Notes: generated from the sequence alone by a model not told the origin. A stretch of 15,878 nt of DNA from Erysipelotrichaceae bacterium (GCA_012729405.1 JAAYDH010000001.1:1-15878), one strand, 5' to 3'; shown: positions 8,242 through 15,345, counted from the stretch's first letter. Program-made: numbers and translations.

Positions 8242-9157
8242 GCAATATGAAGTTCTAATCGTAGGCTGTGGTCCATGTGGAATTGGAGCGGCATTAAAAC
8301 TTAAAGACGCCGGCGTTAAATTTGCCATGATTGAAAGAAGCACTCCAGGTGGCAAAGTCAACATCGCTCCTCGCGTCGATAATTATCCTGGTTTCCAAAA
8401 AATCAGCGGTCCTAATTTGGCCTACGCTCTCTTTGAGAGAGTCTTGAAAGCCAACATTGAAGTTCGCGGCGAAGATGCCGAATCATTAATCAAAGTTGAT
8501 GACTATTTCTACTTAAAAACTGACCAAGATACTTACAAAACCAAAGCTGTTTTAATTGCTTCTGGAACAAAAGAAAAGAAACTTGGATTTCATAACGAAG
8601 ATACTCTACTCGGCAAAGGTATTTCTTACTGTGCGATGTGCGATGGACATTTTTTTAAAGGCGTTCCCGTTGCCGTCATCGGAGGGGGTAACTCCGCTTT
8701 AAAAGAAGCAACTCACCTCTCCCGTCTCGTCTCCCACCTTTTTGTGGTCCATCGTCGAAACGAATTCCGCGGTAGCGACGCCAATCTCGCTGAACTAAAA
8801 GAAAAAAGCAATGTAACAATCTTGACCCCATATGTCCCGATTGAAATTCTTGAGGATGAAAGAGTCGTCGGTCTCCGCATTCGCAACGTGGCCAACCAAG
8901 AGGAAAAAATCCTGCAAGTTAATGGTGTTTTCCCCTTAATTGGTCAAATTCCTAACACCCAGTTCATGAGAATCCCGGGTGTTCTTGATGAATCCGGAAA
9001 CATTCCTGTAGACCGAAAGATGATGACTCCGGTTCCTGGTTTATTTGCGGGAGGGGATGTTCTTCCTCGCTTATTACGTCAAATCTATCTTGCTGAGCAC
9101 GACGGAATGGTTGCCGCTCGTTCGATTATTGAATATTTGAAAGGAGACCAAGAATGA
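8234..9157 (+). CDS. trxB: Thioredoxin reductase (NADPH, FAD)
   Basis: Reduces thioredoxin with NADPH; cytoplasmic flavoprotein. The FAD-binding GCGPCGIGAA is near the N-terminus (~11-20), followed by PGGKVNIAPRVDNYPGF. The redox-active disulfide is Cys133-Ala-Met-Cys136 followed by DG (usually CATCDG). The NADPH fold has GGGNSA, and HRRNEFRG contains the HRRxxxR pattern of NADPH specificity. The C-terminal FAD motif is GLFAGGDV followed by LRQIYLAEHDG. At 307 aa it is typical of low-molecular-weight TrxB. A strong GGAGGTG lies 7 nt before the ATG, inside the end of ppaX (8-nt overlap). It overlaps rapZ by 4 nt (ATGA). A ferredoxin-NADP reductase of related fold is unlikely because the CxxC is present. 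Confidence 0.93.
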   Translation: MNEQYEVLIVGCGPCGIGAALKLKDAGVKFAMIERSTPGGKVNIAPRVDNYPGFQKISGPNLAYALFERVLKANIEVRGEDAESLIKVDDYFYLKTDQDTYKTKAVLIASGTKEKKLGFHNEDTLLGKGISYCAMCDGHFFKGVPVAVIGGGNSALKEATHLSRLVSHLFVVHRRNEFRGSDANLAELKEKSNVTILTPYVPIEILEDERVVGLRIRNVANQEEKILQVNGVFPLIGQIPNTQFMRIPGVLDESGNIPVDRKMMTPVPGLFAGGDVLPRLLRQIYLAEHDGMVAARSIIEYLKGDQE

Positions 9158-10026
9158 ACGAGTTAGTCATTTTAACCGGTCAATCTGGATCGGGCATCAC
9201 GTCTTCAAAATATGTTTTTGAAGAACTTGGGTACTACATCGTTGAAAACATCCCTTTTGATGCGGTCAATTCCACTCTTGAAGCATTTGTGAACAACGAT
9301 TATAAGACCAATAAATTCTGTTTAATCATCTCTTTGATCAAGGCACACAAGGTTCTTGATTTGGCCAAGAAGAACCCCCATTTTAAAACTCGATTAGTTT
9401 TGCTAACCTGCGACCTTATTGAGATTCAAAAACGTTACCGCCTTAGTCGACACGTTCATCCACGCTGCTTCATGCAGAAAATCAGCTTGAAAAAAGCAAT
9501 CGAGTTGGACTTGAAAGAAAGCCAAGACCTTTTTGCTTATGCCGATATTTATATCGACACCACTTCGCTGAATATAAAAGCCCTTCGCTTCAATCTCTAC
9601 AATCGTCTCTCCAACCACGTAGGAGAAAACATTACGACGATATCTTTTATTTCCTTTGGGTATAAAAATGGGACTCCTATGGATCTCGACATGATCTTTG
9701 ATGTCCGTGATATTCCTAATCCATATTGGGTCGAGAGCCTTCGCGAGCTGAATGGCCTTGATCAACCAGTTATTGATTACATGAAATCATTCCCCATCAC
9801 TCAAGAAATTATTGATAACATCGTTAAGTTCTTGGACTTCCAGCTTGAATGTGTTCAACAGACCGGCCGACCCATGTATAACATTGGCATCGCTTGCAGT
9901 GGTGGACAACATCGTTCAACGTATGTTGCAAATTACTTAGCCAAACACTTCTCAAATAAATATCGTACTGTCGTTTTCCATCGCGACTCACCTGATTTGA
10001 ACGAGGAAAATTTAGGATTAATATGA
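9154..10026 (+). CDS. rapZ: RapZ / YvcJ family protein with degenerate NTPase site
   Basis: RapZ proteins pair an N-terminal P-loop NTPase domain with a C-terminal domain that in E. coli binds glucosamine-6-phosphate and small RNAs; YvcJ in Bacillus hydrolyses GTP. Here the P-loop reads GQSGSGITS (9-17): the Walker A lysine is replaced by Ile15. The Walker B strand reads LIISLIKA (57-64), with Ser60 where D-x-R is expected. The ETRRRHP segment has become LSRHVHP. The C-terminal half is well kept: FGYKNGTPMDLDMIFDVR, IPNPY, LNGLDQPV and ACSGGQHRS (Cys248 to Ser255). At 290 aa the protein is full length. It thus appears to be an intact RapZ with a dead nucleotide site, not a pseudogene. AAAGGAG is 7 nt before ATG. 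It overlaps trxB and whiA by 4 nt each. glmR (yvcK), usually between rapZ and whiA, is absent. Confidence 0.88.
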   Translation: MNELVILTGQSGSGITSSKYVFEELGYYIVENIPFDAVNSTLEAFVNNDYKTNKFCLIISLIKAHKVLDLAKKNPHFKTRLVLLTCDLIEIQKRYRLSRHVHPRCFMQKISLKKAIELDLKESQDLFAYADIYIDTTSLNIKALRFNLYNRLSNHVGENITTISFISFGYKNGTPMDLDMIFDVRDIPNPYWVESLRELNGLDQPVIDYMKSFPITQEIIDNIVKFLDFQLECVQQTGRPMYNIGIACSGGQHRSTYVANYLAKHFSNKYRTVVFHRDSPDLNEENLGLI

Positions 10027-10970
10027 GGACAACTCAATCTTTTACTCAAAAAGTCAAAGATGAACTTTGTCATAACCAATATGATTCTTTCGAACGACTC
10101 AAAGCTCTCCTTTCGGCGTATATCCGTATTAACGGATCGATTATCTTCCAAAATAAGCAGAGCAGTTTATTGCTAGAAACAGAAAACGCAAAAATTGCTA
10201 AATTTGTTTATCAGCAAATCAATCATTTATATAACTCTGACGCTCACCTTTCTTTTTATAGGAACCAAAGAAAGAGGGCGACGTATGCCATCACAATTGA
10301 TGATAAAGCCGAAGAGATAATTACTGATTTAGAAATATCTTTTCTTGAAGGCAAAATATCAAAGAATATCGTCTCAAATGACGTGAGTATCGCTGGCTAT
10401 TTAGCCGGAGCCTTTCTCGCCTCGGGATCAATCAATTCGCCTACCACTTCAAACTATCATTTAGAAATATCCTTAACTAGCGAGAATTACGCGAAATGGA
10501 TGTCGCATCTTTTCGCTCGTTATAAGAACAGCAATATTGAACCAAAAATCACTCATAGGCGAGACAAATACATCCTCTATTTTAAAAAGAGCGATCAAAT
10601 CGCTAACTTCTTAATTATTATCGGAGCGGTTGAAGCATGCATGGAGTATGAAAACATCCGCGTCGATCGCGATTTCGCCAACAACGCGAATCGCCTCACT
10701 AATCTCGATACAGCTAATATGAGCAAAATCTATGAGACTGCCCATCGTCAAATTTCTGAAATTAAAGGAATTGATTCACGTTTGGGAATTGAGCATATAT
10801 CGAATGAAAAGATGCGCCTTTTATGTGAAATTCGCCTCGAAAATGATGCGGCCTCAATGCAAGAATTAGCAGACCTTTTAAGCGAGAGAATGAATATGAC
10901 TATTACTAAAAGTAATGTTAACCATCTATTCCGGGCGATTCATGAACTTTATAAGAGGATTTGCCAATGA
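10023..10970 (+). CDS. whiA: DNA-binding protein WhiA
   Basis: WhiA is a DNA-binding regulator with a LAGLIDADG-homing-endonuclease-like domain and a C-terminal helix-turn-helix. It is linked to sporulation in Streptomyces and to cell division and chromosome segregation in Bacillus. N-terminus: SFTQKVKDEL, then ALLSAYIRINGS. LAGLIDADG-like core: AGYLAGAFLASGSINSP followed by YHLEISL, and FLIIIGA at ~200. The conserved ENIRVDRDFANNANRLTNLDTAN follows. HTH: MQELADLL...ITKSNVNHLFRAIHEL at ~280-312. Length 315 aa, as in Bacillus. The usual arginine in the NHRLRK-type end of the HTH is weaker here (NHLFRA). The start overlaps the rapZ stop as ATGA, and the stop overlaps the next start the same way. 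Confidence 0.93.
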   Translation: MRTTQSFTQKVKDELCHNQYDSFERLKALLSAYIRINGSIIFQNKQSSLLLETENAKIAKFVYQQINHLYNSDAHLSFYRNQRKRATYAITIDDKAEEIITDLEISFLEGKISKNIVSNDVSIAGYLAGAFLASGSINSPTTSNYHLEISLTSENYAKWMSHLFARYKNSNIEPKITHRRDKYILYFKKSDQIANFLIIIGAVEACMEYENIRVDRDFANNANRLTNLDTANMSKIYETAHRQISEIKGIDSRLGIEHISNEKMRLLCEIRLENDAASMQELADLLSERMNMTITKSNVNHLFRAIHELYKRICQ

Positions 10971-11179
10971 GAACTTCTCAATTATTAGGCAAAAAAATCC
11001 GTCGTTTGAGAATCGAAAAAGGTTTGAATCAGGAAGCCCTCGCTTTTGAAGCGGGAATTAATAAGAATTACCTGTCCGATTTAGAACGTGGTTCACGCAA
11101 TCCAACTATCGCTGTGATTCAGAAAATCGCTGCCGCTTTAGAAACACCCCTTTCCGAGCTGTTTAAAGGCATTGATTAA
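10967..11179 (+). CDS. Small XRE-family HTH transcriptional regulator (70 aa)
   Basis: Single-domain cro/cI-type helix-turn-helix protein. RIEKGLNQEALAFEAGI is helix 1-2, NKNYLSDLERGSRNPTI is the recognition helix and following turn, and AAALETPLSELF closes the domain. It resembles SinR-like and restriction-modification controller (C) proteins in size and pattern, but no R-M genes are seen. The start is ATG 10967, overlapping the whiA stop as ATGA, with AAGAGGAT about 7 nt upstream; an in-frame TTG at 10961 has no such support. It takes the place held by crh after whiA in Bacillus. It ends 120 nt before gap, whose promoter carries inverted repeats, so it might regulate that promoter; this is inference only. 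Confidence 0.88.
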   Translation: MRTSQLLGKKIRRLRIEKGLNQEALAFEAGINKNYLSDLERGSRNPTIAVIQKIAAALETPLSELFKGID

Positions 11180-11233
11180 TTGATTCAATCATTATTTTTT
11201 TGTTTTTCTTCCGCTTTGGAATAAGGAAATCAT

Positions 11234-11284
11234 TTCGCTTGAAAATACTTTTTCATATAGTGTATACTATATCCCGCAAGCGAA
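11234..11284. promoter_or_regulatory. Nested inverted repeats over the gap promoter (candidate operator)
   Basis: Inner dyad: ATATAGT (11255-11261) and ACTATAT (11266-11272) with a 4-nt spacer, covering the -10 box. Outer dyad: TTCGCTTG (11234-11241) and CAAGCGAA (11277-11284), touching the -35 on one side and the Shine-Dalgarno on the other. Both are exact. The left arms lie upstream of the predicted start site, so this would act as DNA, not as an RNA hairpin. The binding protein is unknown. Confidence 0.45.
11239..11268 (+). promoter_or_regulatory. Promoter of the gap-pgk-tpiA operon
   Basis: TTGAAA (11239-11244), an 18-bp spacer and TATACT (11263-11268). The expected start near 11275 gives a ~25-nt leader with AAGGAGG (11283-11289) before the ATG at 11300. 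Confidence 0.75.
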
Positions 11285-11299
11285 GGAGGACATTATCGT

Positions 11300-12370
11300 A
11301 TGTCAGTAAAAGTTGCAATTAATGGATTCGGTCGTATTGGCCGTTTAGCGTTCCGACAAATGTTCGGTGTGAAAGGTTATGAAATCGTCGCTATTAACGA
11401 TTTAACTTCCCCCAAAATGTTGGCCCACTTATTAAAATATGATACAGCTCAAGGCGGATACGCCGGCTATATCGGAGAAAATCTCCACACTGTCGATTAT
11501 AAAGAACCAGTTCTTGGCGAAGACGGAAAAACAGTTCTCGAGCCAGGTAGCATTACGGTCGATGGCAAGGAAATCATCGTCTACGCGATGCCAAAAGCTA
11601 TTGATCTCCCATGGGGAAAAATCGGCGTTGACGTCGTCTTAGAATGCACTGGTTTCTATACCACCAAAGAGAAGGCTCTTGACCACGTTAAAGCCGGAGC
11701 TCGTAAAGTCGTTATCTCTGCTCCAGCTGGTAAAGATTTACCAACCATCGTGTTTGGTGTCAATGAAAAGACCTTAACTAAAGAAGATGCAGTTATCTCT
11801 GCCGCTTCTTGCACCACTAACTGCTTAGCCCCAATGGCCAAAGCACTCAATGATTTCGCTCCAATTCAATCCGGAATTATGACCACCGTTCACGCTTATA
11901 CCGGTGATCAAATGATTCTCGATGGTCCACACAGAAAAGGCGACTTACGCCGCGCTCGTGCTGGTGCTTCGAACATCGTTCCAAACTCCACCGGTGCCGC
12001 TAAAGCTATCGGTTTAGTTATCCCTGAATTAAATGGAAAGCTCATCGGATCTGCCCAACGCGTTCCTGTGACGACCGGTTCAACAACCATTCTCGTCGCT
12101 GTTGTCAAAGGTAAGGACATCACCCCAGCCGCTATCAACGCTTACATGAAGTCCGTCGCCAATGATTCCTATGGCTACACCCAAGACGAAATCGTTTCTA
12201 GCGATGTTATCGGTATGAGATTTGGTTCTTTATTCGATTCTACTCAAACAATGGTCAGCAAACTTAGTGATGATTTATATCAAGTCCAAGTCGTCGCTTG
12301 GTACGATAATGAACATTCATACACCACTCAAATGGTTAAGACCATTAAATACTTCTCTGAAAATTGCTAA
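11300..12370 (+). CDS. gap: Glyceraldehyde-3-phosphate dehydrogenase, type I
   Basis: Converts glyceraldehyde-3-phosphate, NAD+ and phosphate to 1,3-bisphosphoglycerate; cytoplasmic glycolysis. The NAD-binding fold begins VAINGFGRIGRLAFR. AINDLT (~31-36) has the Asp that favours NAD over NADP. The catalytic site is SAASCTTNC with Cys171, and the partner His is in TTVHAYTGDQ. The C-terminal WYDNEHSY is conserved. At 356 aa it is about 20 residues longer than most (~335). The extra length lies around 65-90 (from ENLHTVDYKEPV to LEPGSITVDGKE), before the catalytic domain, where a surface loop is expected. AAGGAGG about 10 nt before ATG supports the start. First gene of the operon; no cggR upstream, a small XRE gene instead. 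Confidence 0.97.
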   Translation: MSVKVAINGFGRIGRLAFRQMFGVKGYEIVAINDLTSPKMLAHLLKYDTAQGGYAGYIGENLHTVDYKEPVLGEDGKTVLEPGSITVDGKEIIVYAMPKAIDLPWGKIGVDVVLECTGFYTTKEKALDHVKAGARKVVISAPAGKDLPTIVFGVNEKTLTKEDAVISAASCTTNCLAPMAKALNDFAPIQSGIMTTVHAYTGDQMILDGPHRKGDLRRARAGASNIVPNSTGAAKAIGLVIPELNGKLIGSAQRVPVTTGSTTILVAVVKGKDITPAAINAYMKSVANDSYGYTQDEIVSSDVIGMRFGSLFDSTQTMVSKLSDDLYQVQVVAWYDNEHSYTTQMVKTIKYFSENC

Positions 12371-12418
12371 CTTTTGAGCTACTCAGGGTTTAAGCACCCG
12401 GTGTGACTCAATATGTTT

Positions 12419-12452
12419 GGCACCTGTGGTAAGACATAGGTGCCTCTTTGTT
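12419..12452 (+). other. Intergenic hairpin between gap and pgk
   Basis: GGCACCTGTG (12419-12428) and CATAGGTGCC (12435-12444) form a 10-bp stem with one G-U pair and a 6-nt loop. It is followed by TCTTTGTT, a poor U tract. It could be a leaky terminator, a processing or stability element, or part of an attenuator: GCACC (12394-12398) and GGTG (12400-12403) upstream can pair with its arms instead. Confidence 0.5.
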
Positions 12453-12468
12453 AAAAAGGAGACTAATT

Positions 12469-13689
12469 ATGTTAACAGTCCAAAAATTAGATGTTAAAGG
12501 TCTTCGCGTTCTTGTGCGCGTTGACTTCAACGTCCCTCTCAAGGGAGGAGCTATCCGCGATGATAATCGAATTGTCGCCGCTCTCCCAACGATTAAAGAA
12601 TTGCTCAAAAAAGGCGCTCGCGTTGTCTTATTCAGCCACTTAGGCAAGATTAAACACAAAGAAGCTCCCGAAGTGGTGGAAGAAGCTAAAAAGAAAAATA
12701 ACTTAGCTCCCATCGCTGCTCGTTTAGGTGAATTGCTCAATCAACCAGTCAAATTTGTTCCCCTTGCACGCGGTAAGGAATTGGCAAATGCGGTTAACGA
12801 ATTAAAAGAAGGAGAAGTCCTCCTCATGCAAAACACCCGCTACGAAAAAGGCGAAGAAAAAAATGACCCTGAATTATCAAGAATCTGGGCGGATTTAGCT
12901 GATGTTTATGTGATGGATGCCTTCGGCTCTGCCCATCGAGCTCATGCTTCTACCTATGGAGTTCCCGAAATCTTAAAAAGTGAAGGAAAACCAGTCGCGG
13001 CAGGCTACCTCGTTGAAAAGGAAGTCGCTAATCTCACCCGCTGCGTCAAAGTCAGCGATAAAGATCGTCCTTATGTTGCCATACTCGGTGGACTAAAGGT
13101 ATCCGATAAGATTAAAGTTATTGATACTTTGCTCGATAAGTGCGACAAAATCATCATCGGCGGAGCGATGGCTTTCACCTTCTTTAAAGCCCAAGGTAAA
13201 AGCACCGGTCTCTCCCCTGTTGAAGATGACCAATTAGAATATGCTCGTAACTGCTTGGCTAAAGCCAAAGGCAAGATTATTTTACCAGTTGACACTGTCA
13301 TTGGTGATGCCTTCTTACCCGAAGAGCGCAAGACGGTTCAAGTTGTCAACATCAACGACATCCCTGAAGGATTTGAAGGTTTGGATATTGGACCTGAAAC
13401 TGATAAATTATTTTCTAGCCACATCGCTAAAGCGAAGATGGTATTTTGGAATGGCCCAATGGGCGTCTTTGAACAAGCGGAATTCCAAAGAGGAACAATC
13501 TCCATTTGCAAGGCTATCAAAGCCCTTGATGGCAAAGCCTTTACTGTCTGTGGTGGCGGAGACTCAGCAGCCGCTATTAAGCAATTTGGCTTCGATAAAG
13601 ATTTCTCCCATGTCTCAACTGGTGGTGGTGCTTCTCTCGAGATGATCGAGAACGATGGTCATCTCCCTGGTATCGATATCCTCGGATAA
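12469..13689 (+). CDS. pgk: Phosphoglycerate kinase
   Basis: Makes ATP from 1,3-bisphosphoglycerate in glycolysis; cytoplasmic, monomeric, two Rossmann-like domains. N-terminal domain: LRVLVRVDFNVP, then DDNRIVAALPTI and FSHLGKIKHKE in place of the commoner SHLGRPKG. The variant loop with extra residues up to LAPIA is of the type I associate with lactobacilli and mollicutes. Later motifs: NTRYEKGEEKNDP, DAFGSAHRAHAST, and AILGGLKVSDKI in the hinge region. C-terminal nucleotide domain: FWNGPMGVFE and the Gly-rich GGGDSAAAI at ~361. Length 406 aa. The start at 12469 is chosen because AAAAAGGAG lies 7 nt upstream and the protein then begins as usual (MLTVQKLDVKGLRVLV); an in-frame TTG at 12448 lacks this. 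It is 4 nt from tpiA. Confidence 0.97.
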   Translation: MLTVQKLDVKGLRVLVRVDFNVPLKGGAIRDDNRIVAALPTIKELLKKGARVVLFSHLGKIKHKEAPEVVEEAKKKNNLAPIAARLGELLNQPVKFVPLARGKELANAVNELKEGEVLLMQNTRYEKGEEKNDPELSRIWADLADVYVMDAFGSAHRAHASTYGVPEILKSEGKPVAAGYLVEKEVANLTRCVKVSDKDRPYVAILGGLKVSDKIKVIDTLLDKCDKIIIGGAMAFTFFKAQGKSTGLSPVEDDQLEYARNCLAKAKGKIILPVDTVIGDAFLPEERKTVQVVNINDIPEGFEGLDIGPETDKLFSSHIAKAKMVFWNGPMGVFEQAEFQRGTISICKAIKALDGKAFTVCGGGDSAAAIKQFGFDKDFSHVSTGGGASLEMIENDGHLPGIDILG

Positions 13690-13693
13690 ACAT

Positions 13694-14449
13694 ATGAGAA
13701 AGAAATTATTGCTCGGCAACTGGAAGATGAACAAGTTAGCAATCGAAGCTAAAGATTTCGCGATTGCTAGCCGTCCCCTTGTCGATAAAGCCGTTTTAAA
13801 CAACATCGATCTCGGTGTTGCTCCCACCTACTTATCTTTGGCTGCGGTAAAAGAAAACGCAGCGAAAGATATGATTGTCGCGGCTCAAAATATTCATTTT
13901 GCCGCCTCTGGGGCCTATACAGGCGAAGTATCGATTCCGATGCTTAAAGAGTATGGCATCTCTTGGGTGATTATCGGTCACTCTGAGAGAAGAACCTACG
14001 ACAATGAAACAAGTGAGAAATGCAATCAAAAGATTGCTGCTCTTTTAGACAACAACATGGTTCCAGTTTATTGTGTCGGCGAAACTCTCCGAGAGTTTGA
14101 AGCTGGAAAGACCAAAGAAGTCGTCGCGGAAGCTCTCCGCGTTGGCTTAAAAGGTTTCCGCGGTGACAAACTCCAAAACCTCGTCATTGCCTATGAACCA
14201 ATCTGGTCAATCGGAACCGGAAAGAACGCTTCGGCGGAAATAGCTGAAAGCGTCTGCGAATTTATTCGCAGTGTTCTCCGTGAATTGTTCGGTTGTGTCG
14301 CTGAGGATCTCCGCATTCTCTACGGCGGTTCGGTCAAACCAGAAAATATCAGAACCTACTTATCCTGCCCTAATATCGATGGAGCCTTAGTCGGTGGCGC
14401 TTCCTTGAAGATCGAATCTTACGAAGCACTATTGAACAACATTATTTAA
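13694..14449 (+). CDS. tpiA: Triosephosphate isomerase
   Basis: Interconverts dihydroxyacetone phosphate and glyceraldehyde-3-phosphate; cytoplasmic TIM barrel. The substrate-binding lysine is Lys11 in GNWKMNK, the catalytic His is in IIGHSERR, and the catalytic Glu is in AYEPIWSIGTGK, where W-S-I-G replaces the usual W-A-I-G. The phosphate-binding ILYGGSVKPENI and the terminal DGALVGGASL are present. Length 251 aa is standard. ATG 13694 is chosen because the protein then starts MRKKLLLGNWKMN as expected; a longer frame opening at 13655 would overlap pgk by 35 nt. Its Shine-Dalgarno (GGA in CTCGGAT) is weak and lies inside the end of pgk, so translational coupling is likely. Third gene of the glycolytic operon. 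Confidence 0.97.
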   Translation: MRKKLLLGNWKMNKLAIEAKDFAIASRPLVDKAVLNNIDLGVAPTYLSLAAVKENAAKDMIVAAQNIHFAASGAYTGEVSIPMLKEYGISWVIIGHSERRTYDNETSEKCNQKIAALLDNNMVPVYCVGETLREFEAGKTKEVVAEALRVGLKGFRGDKLQNLVIAYEPIWSIGTGKNASAEIAESVCEFIRSVLRELFGCVAEDLRILYGGSVKPENIRTYLSCPNIDGALVGGASLKIESYEALLNNII

Positions 14450-14473
14450 GGTTAATTACGAAAGGAGTAATTT

Positions 14474-15223
14474 ATGTACGAACAATCATTTAAAAAGCCC
14501 GGCAGTGTTCCTGCCTCCTCGGTCGATGTCCGCTCGAACAGCTTTCTATCCAAAGTCTATGGCTACATGGCCATTGGCATATTGATTTCTGCTGTTGTCG
14601 CTTTCCTTGCCGCTCTTGGTTTTCAAGCGTGGTTTAACGCCAGTCCCTCAGGGACGGTTTATACAACCTATATCTATGTCATGATTGCTTCCTTTGTTGG
14701 ATTGATCATCACGAGCGTTGTCATCAGTTTCATTTCTTTAAAAGGGAAACGCAGCATCATCGTTCCGGCGATTATCTACTCCGTTTTAATGGGTGTTGTC
14801 TTCTCGGAATTCGTCTTGTTTGTTGATTCCTATATTGTCGGAACCGCTTTTGCTATCACTGCGATGACTTTTGCGATTATGTACTTTATCGGCAAAGTGG
14901 CAAAAAACCTCTCGTGGGTTGGAAATCTCGGTTATGGCTTATTTTTCGGGGCCATGATGATGTCCTTATTCTTCCTGCTTCTTTATTTTGTTGCTCCCGG
15001 AGCTCTCACTCCCTTTGCTATCATTCTTGATAGTGTCATCTTCGTGGCGATTCTCTTAATCACTATGTTTGATGTCTGGCGCATTCAACAAATCGCTAAT
15101 CGGGGAGCACAAAGCAACAATCTCGCCTTATACTGTGCCTTCTCCCTGTATGTTGATTTCATGTATATCCTGATGAGACTAATTTTTATTCTCATTCGCC
15201 TCTTCGGATCATCGAGGAGATAA
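14474..15223 (+). CDS. Bax inhibitor-1 / YetJ-YccA family membrane protein
   Basis: Integral membrane protein of the BI-1 (TMBIM, UPF0005) family. B. subtilis YetJ is a pH-sensitive calcium leak channel; the role in this organism is unknown. A ~25-residue soluble N-terminus with VDVRSNSFLSKVYGYM is followed by about seven hydrophobic segments (roughly 30-50, 65-88, 96-115, 120-140, 150-173, 178-198 and 217-243). The C-terminal family pattern is present: Asp200 in MFDVWRI and Asp228 in SLYVDFMYILMRLIFILIRLFG, corresponding to the paired aspartates that form the pH sensor in YetJ. Length 249 aa is slightly above YetJ. AAAGGAG lies 6 nt before ATG. It is 24 nt downstream of tpiA with no terminator between, so it probably shares the glycolytic transcript, where pgm or eno is commonly found. 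Confidence 0.9.
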   Translation: MYEQSFKKPGSVPASSVDVRSNSFLSKVYGYMAIGILISAVVAFLAALGFQAWFNASPSGTVYTTYIYVMIASFVGLIITSVVISFISLKGKRSIIVPAIIYSVLMGVVFSEFVLFVDSYIVGTAFAITAMTFAIMYFIGKVAKNLSWVGNLGYGLFFGAMMMSLFFLLLYFVAPGALTPFAIILDSVIFVAILLITMFDVWRIQQIANRGAQSNNLALYCAFSLYVDFMYILMRLIFILIRLFGSSRR

Positions 15224-15239
15224 CAGAACCACAAAAGAT

Positions 15240-15265
15240 AGGTCAGGCAACTGGCCTTTTTCTTT
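15240..15265 (+). terminator. Rho-independent terminator of the glycolytic operon
   Basis: AGGTCAG (15240-15246), a GCAA tetraloop, CTGGCCT (15251-15257; one G-U pair), then TTTTTC. It begins 17 nt after the last stop codon. Confidence 0.88.
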
Positions 15266-15345
15266 CCTCGCACACGCACGCACATAACAATTAATATAAT
15301 TGTAACGCGCGCTACGCGCGTGCGAAACGGCCTTTTTTCGGGATT
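15266..15345. repeat. Structured non-coding stretch with stacked inverted repeats between operon end and rRNA promoter
   Basis: No gene is seen here. Three exact inverted repeats occur. ACAATTA (15287-15293) / TAATTGT (15297-15303) has a 3-nt spacer. ACGCGCG (15305-15311) / CGCGCGT (15315-15321) has a 3-nt spacer and is strikingly GC-rich. CGCACGC (15275-15281) / GCGTGCG (15318-15324) encloses the first and competes with the second. A T6 run (15333-15338) follows 11 nt after the GC-rich stem, too far for a standard terminator. Confidence 0.55.

Noticed and set aside
10961..10966. TTG 10961 as start of the XRE gene
   Set aside because: ATG 10967 forms the ATGA overlap used elsewhere in the operon and is better spaced from AAGAGGAT.
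10967..11179. Restriction-modification controller protein
   Set aside because: The size and pattern fit, but no methylase or endonuclease gene is near; only an XRE-type call is supported.
11165..11210. Terminator after the XRE gene
   Set aside because: There is a seven-T run, but the only hairpins near it are 5 bp of AT-rich pairing. The uvrA-xre operon may therefore read through into gap.
12448..12468. TTG 12448 as the pgk start
   Set aside because: It lies before the AAAAAGGAG Shine-Dalgarno, and family proteins begin near the ATG at 12469.
13241..13645. 134-aa open frame inside pgk, and similar long frames on either strand inside uvrA, rapZ and PFOR
   Set aside because: These are out-of-frame shadows of well-identified genes, without SD or recognisable motifs.
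13655..13693. Upstream start for tpiA overlapping pgk
   Set aside because: The extra 13 residues do not fit the family; MRKKLLLGNWKMN from ATG 13694 does.
15305..15340. GC-rich hairpin plus T6 as a second terminator for the glycolytic operon
   Set aside because: The T run begins 11 nt after the stem, too far for intrinsic termination; a clean terminator already lies at 15240-15265.
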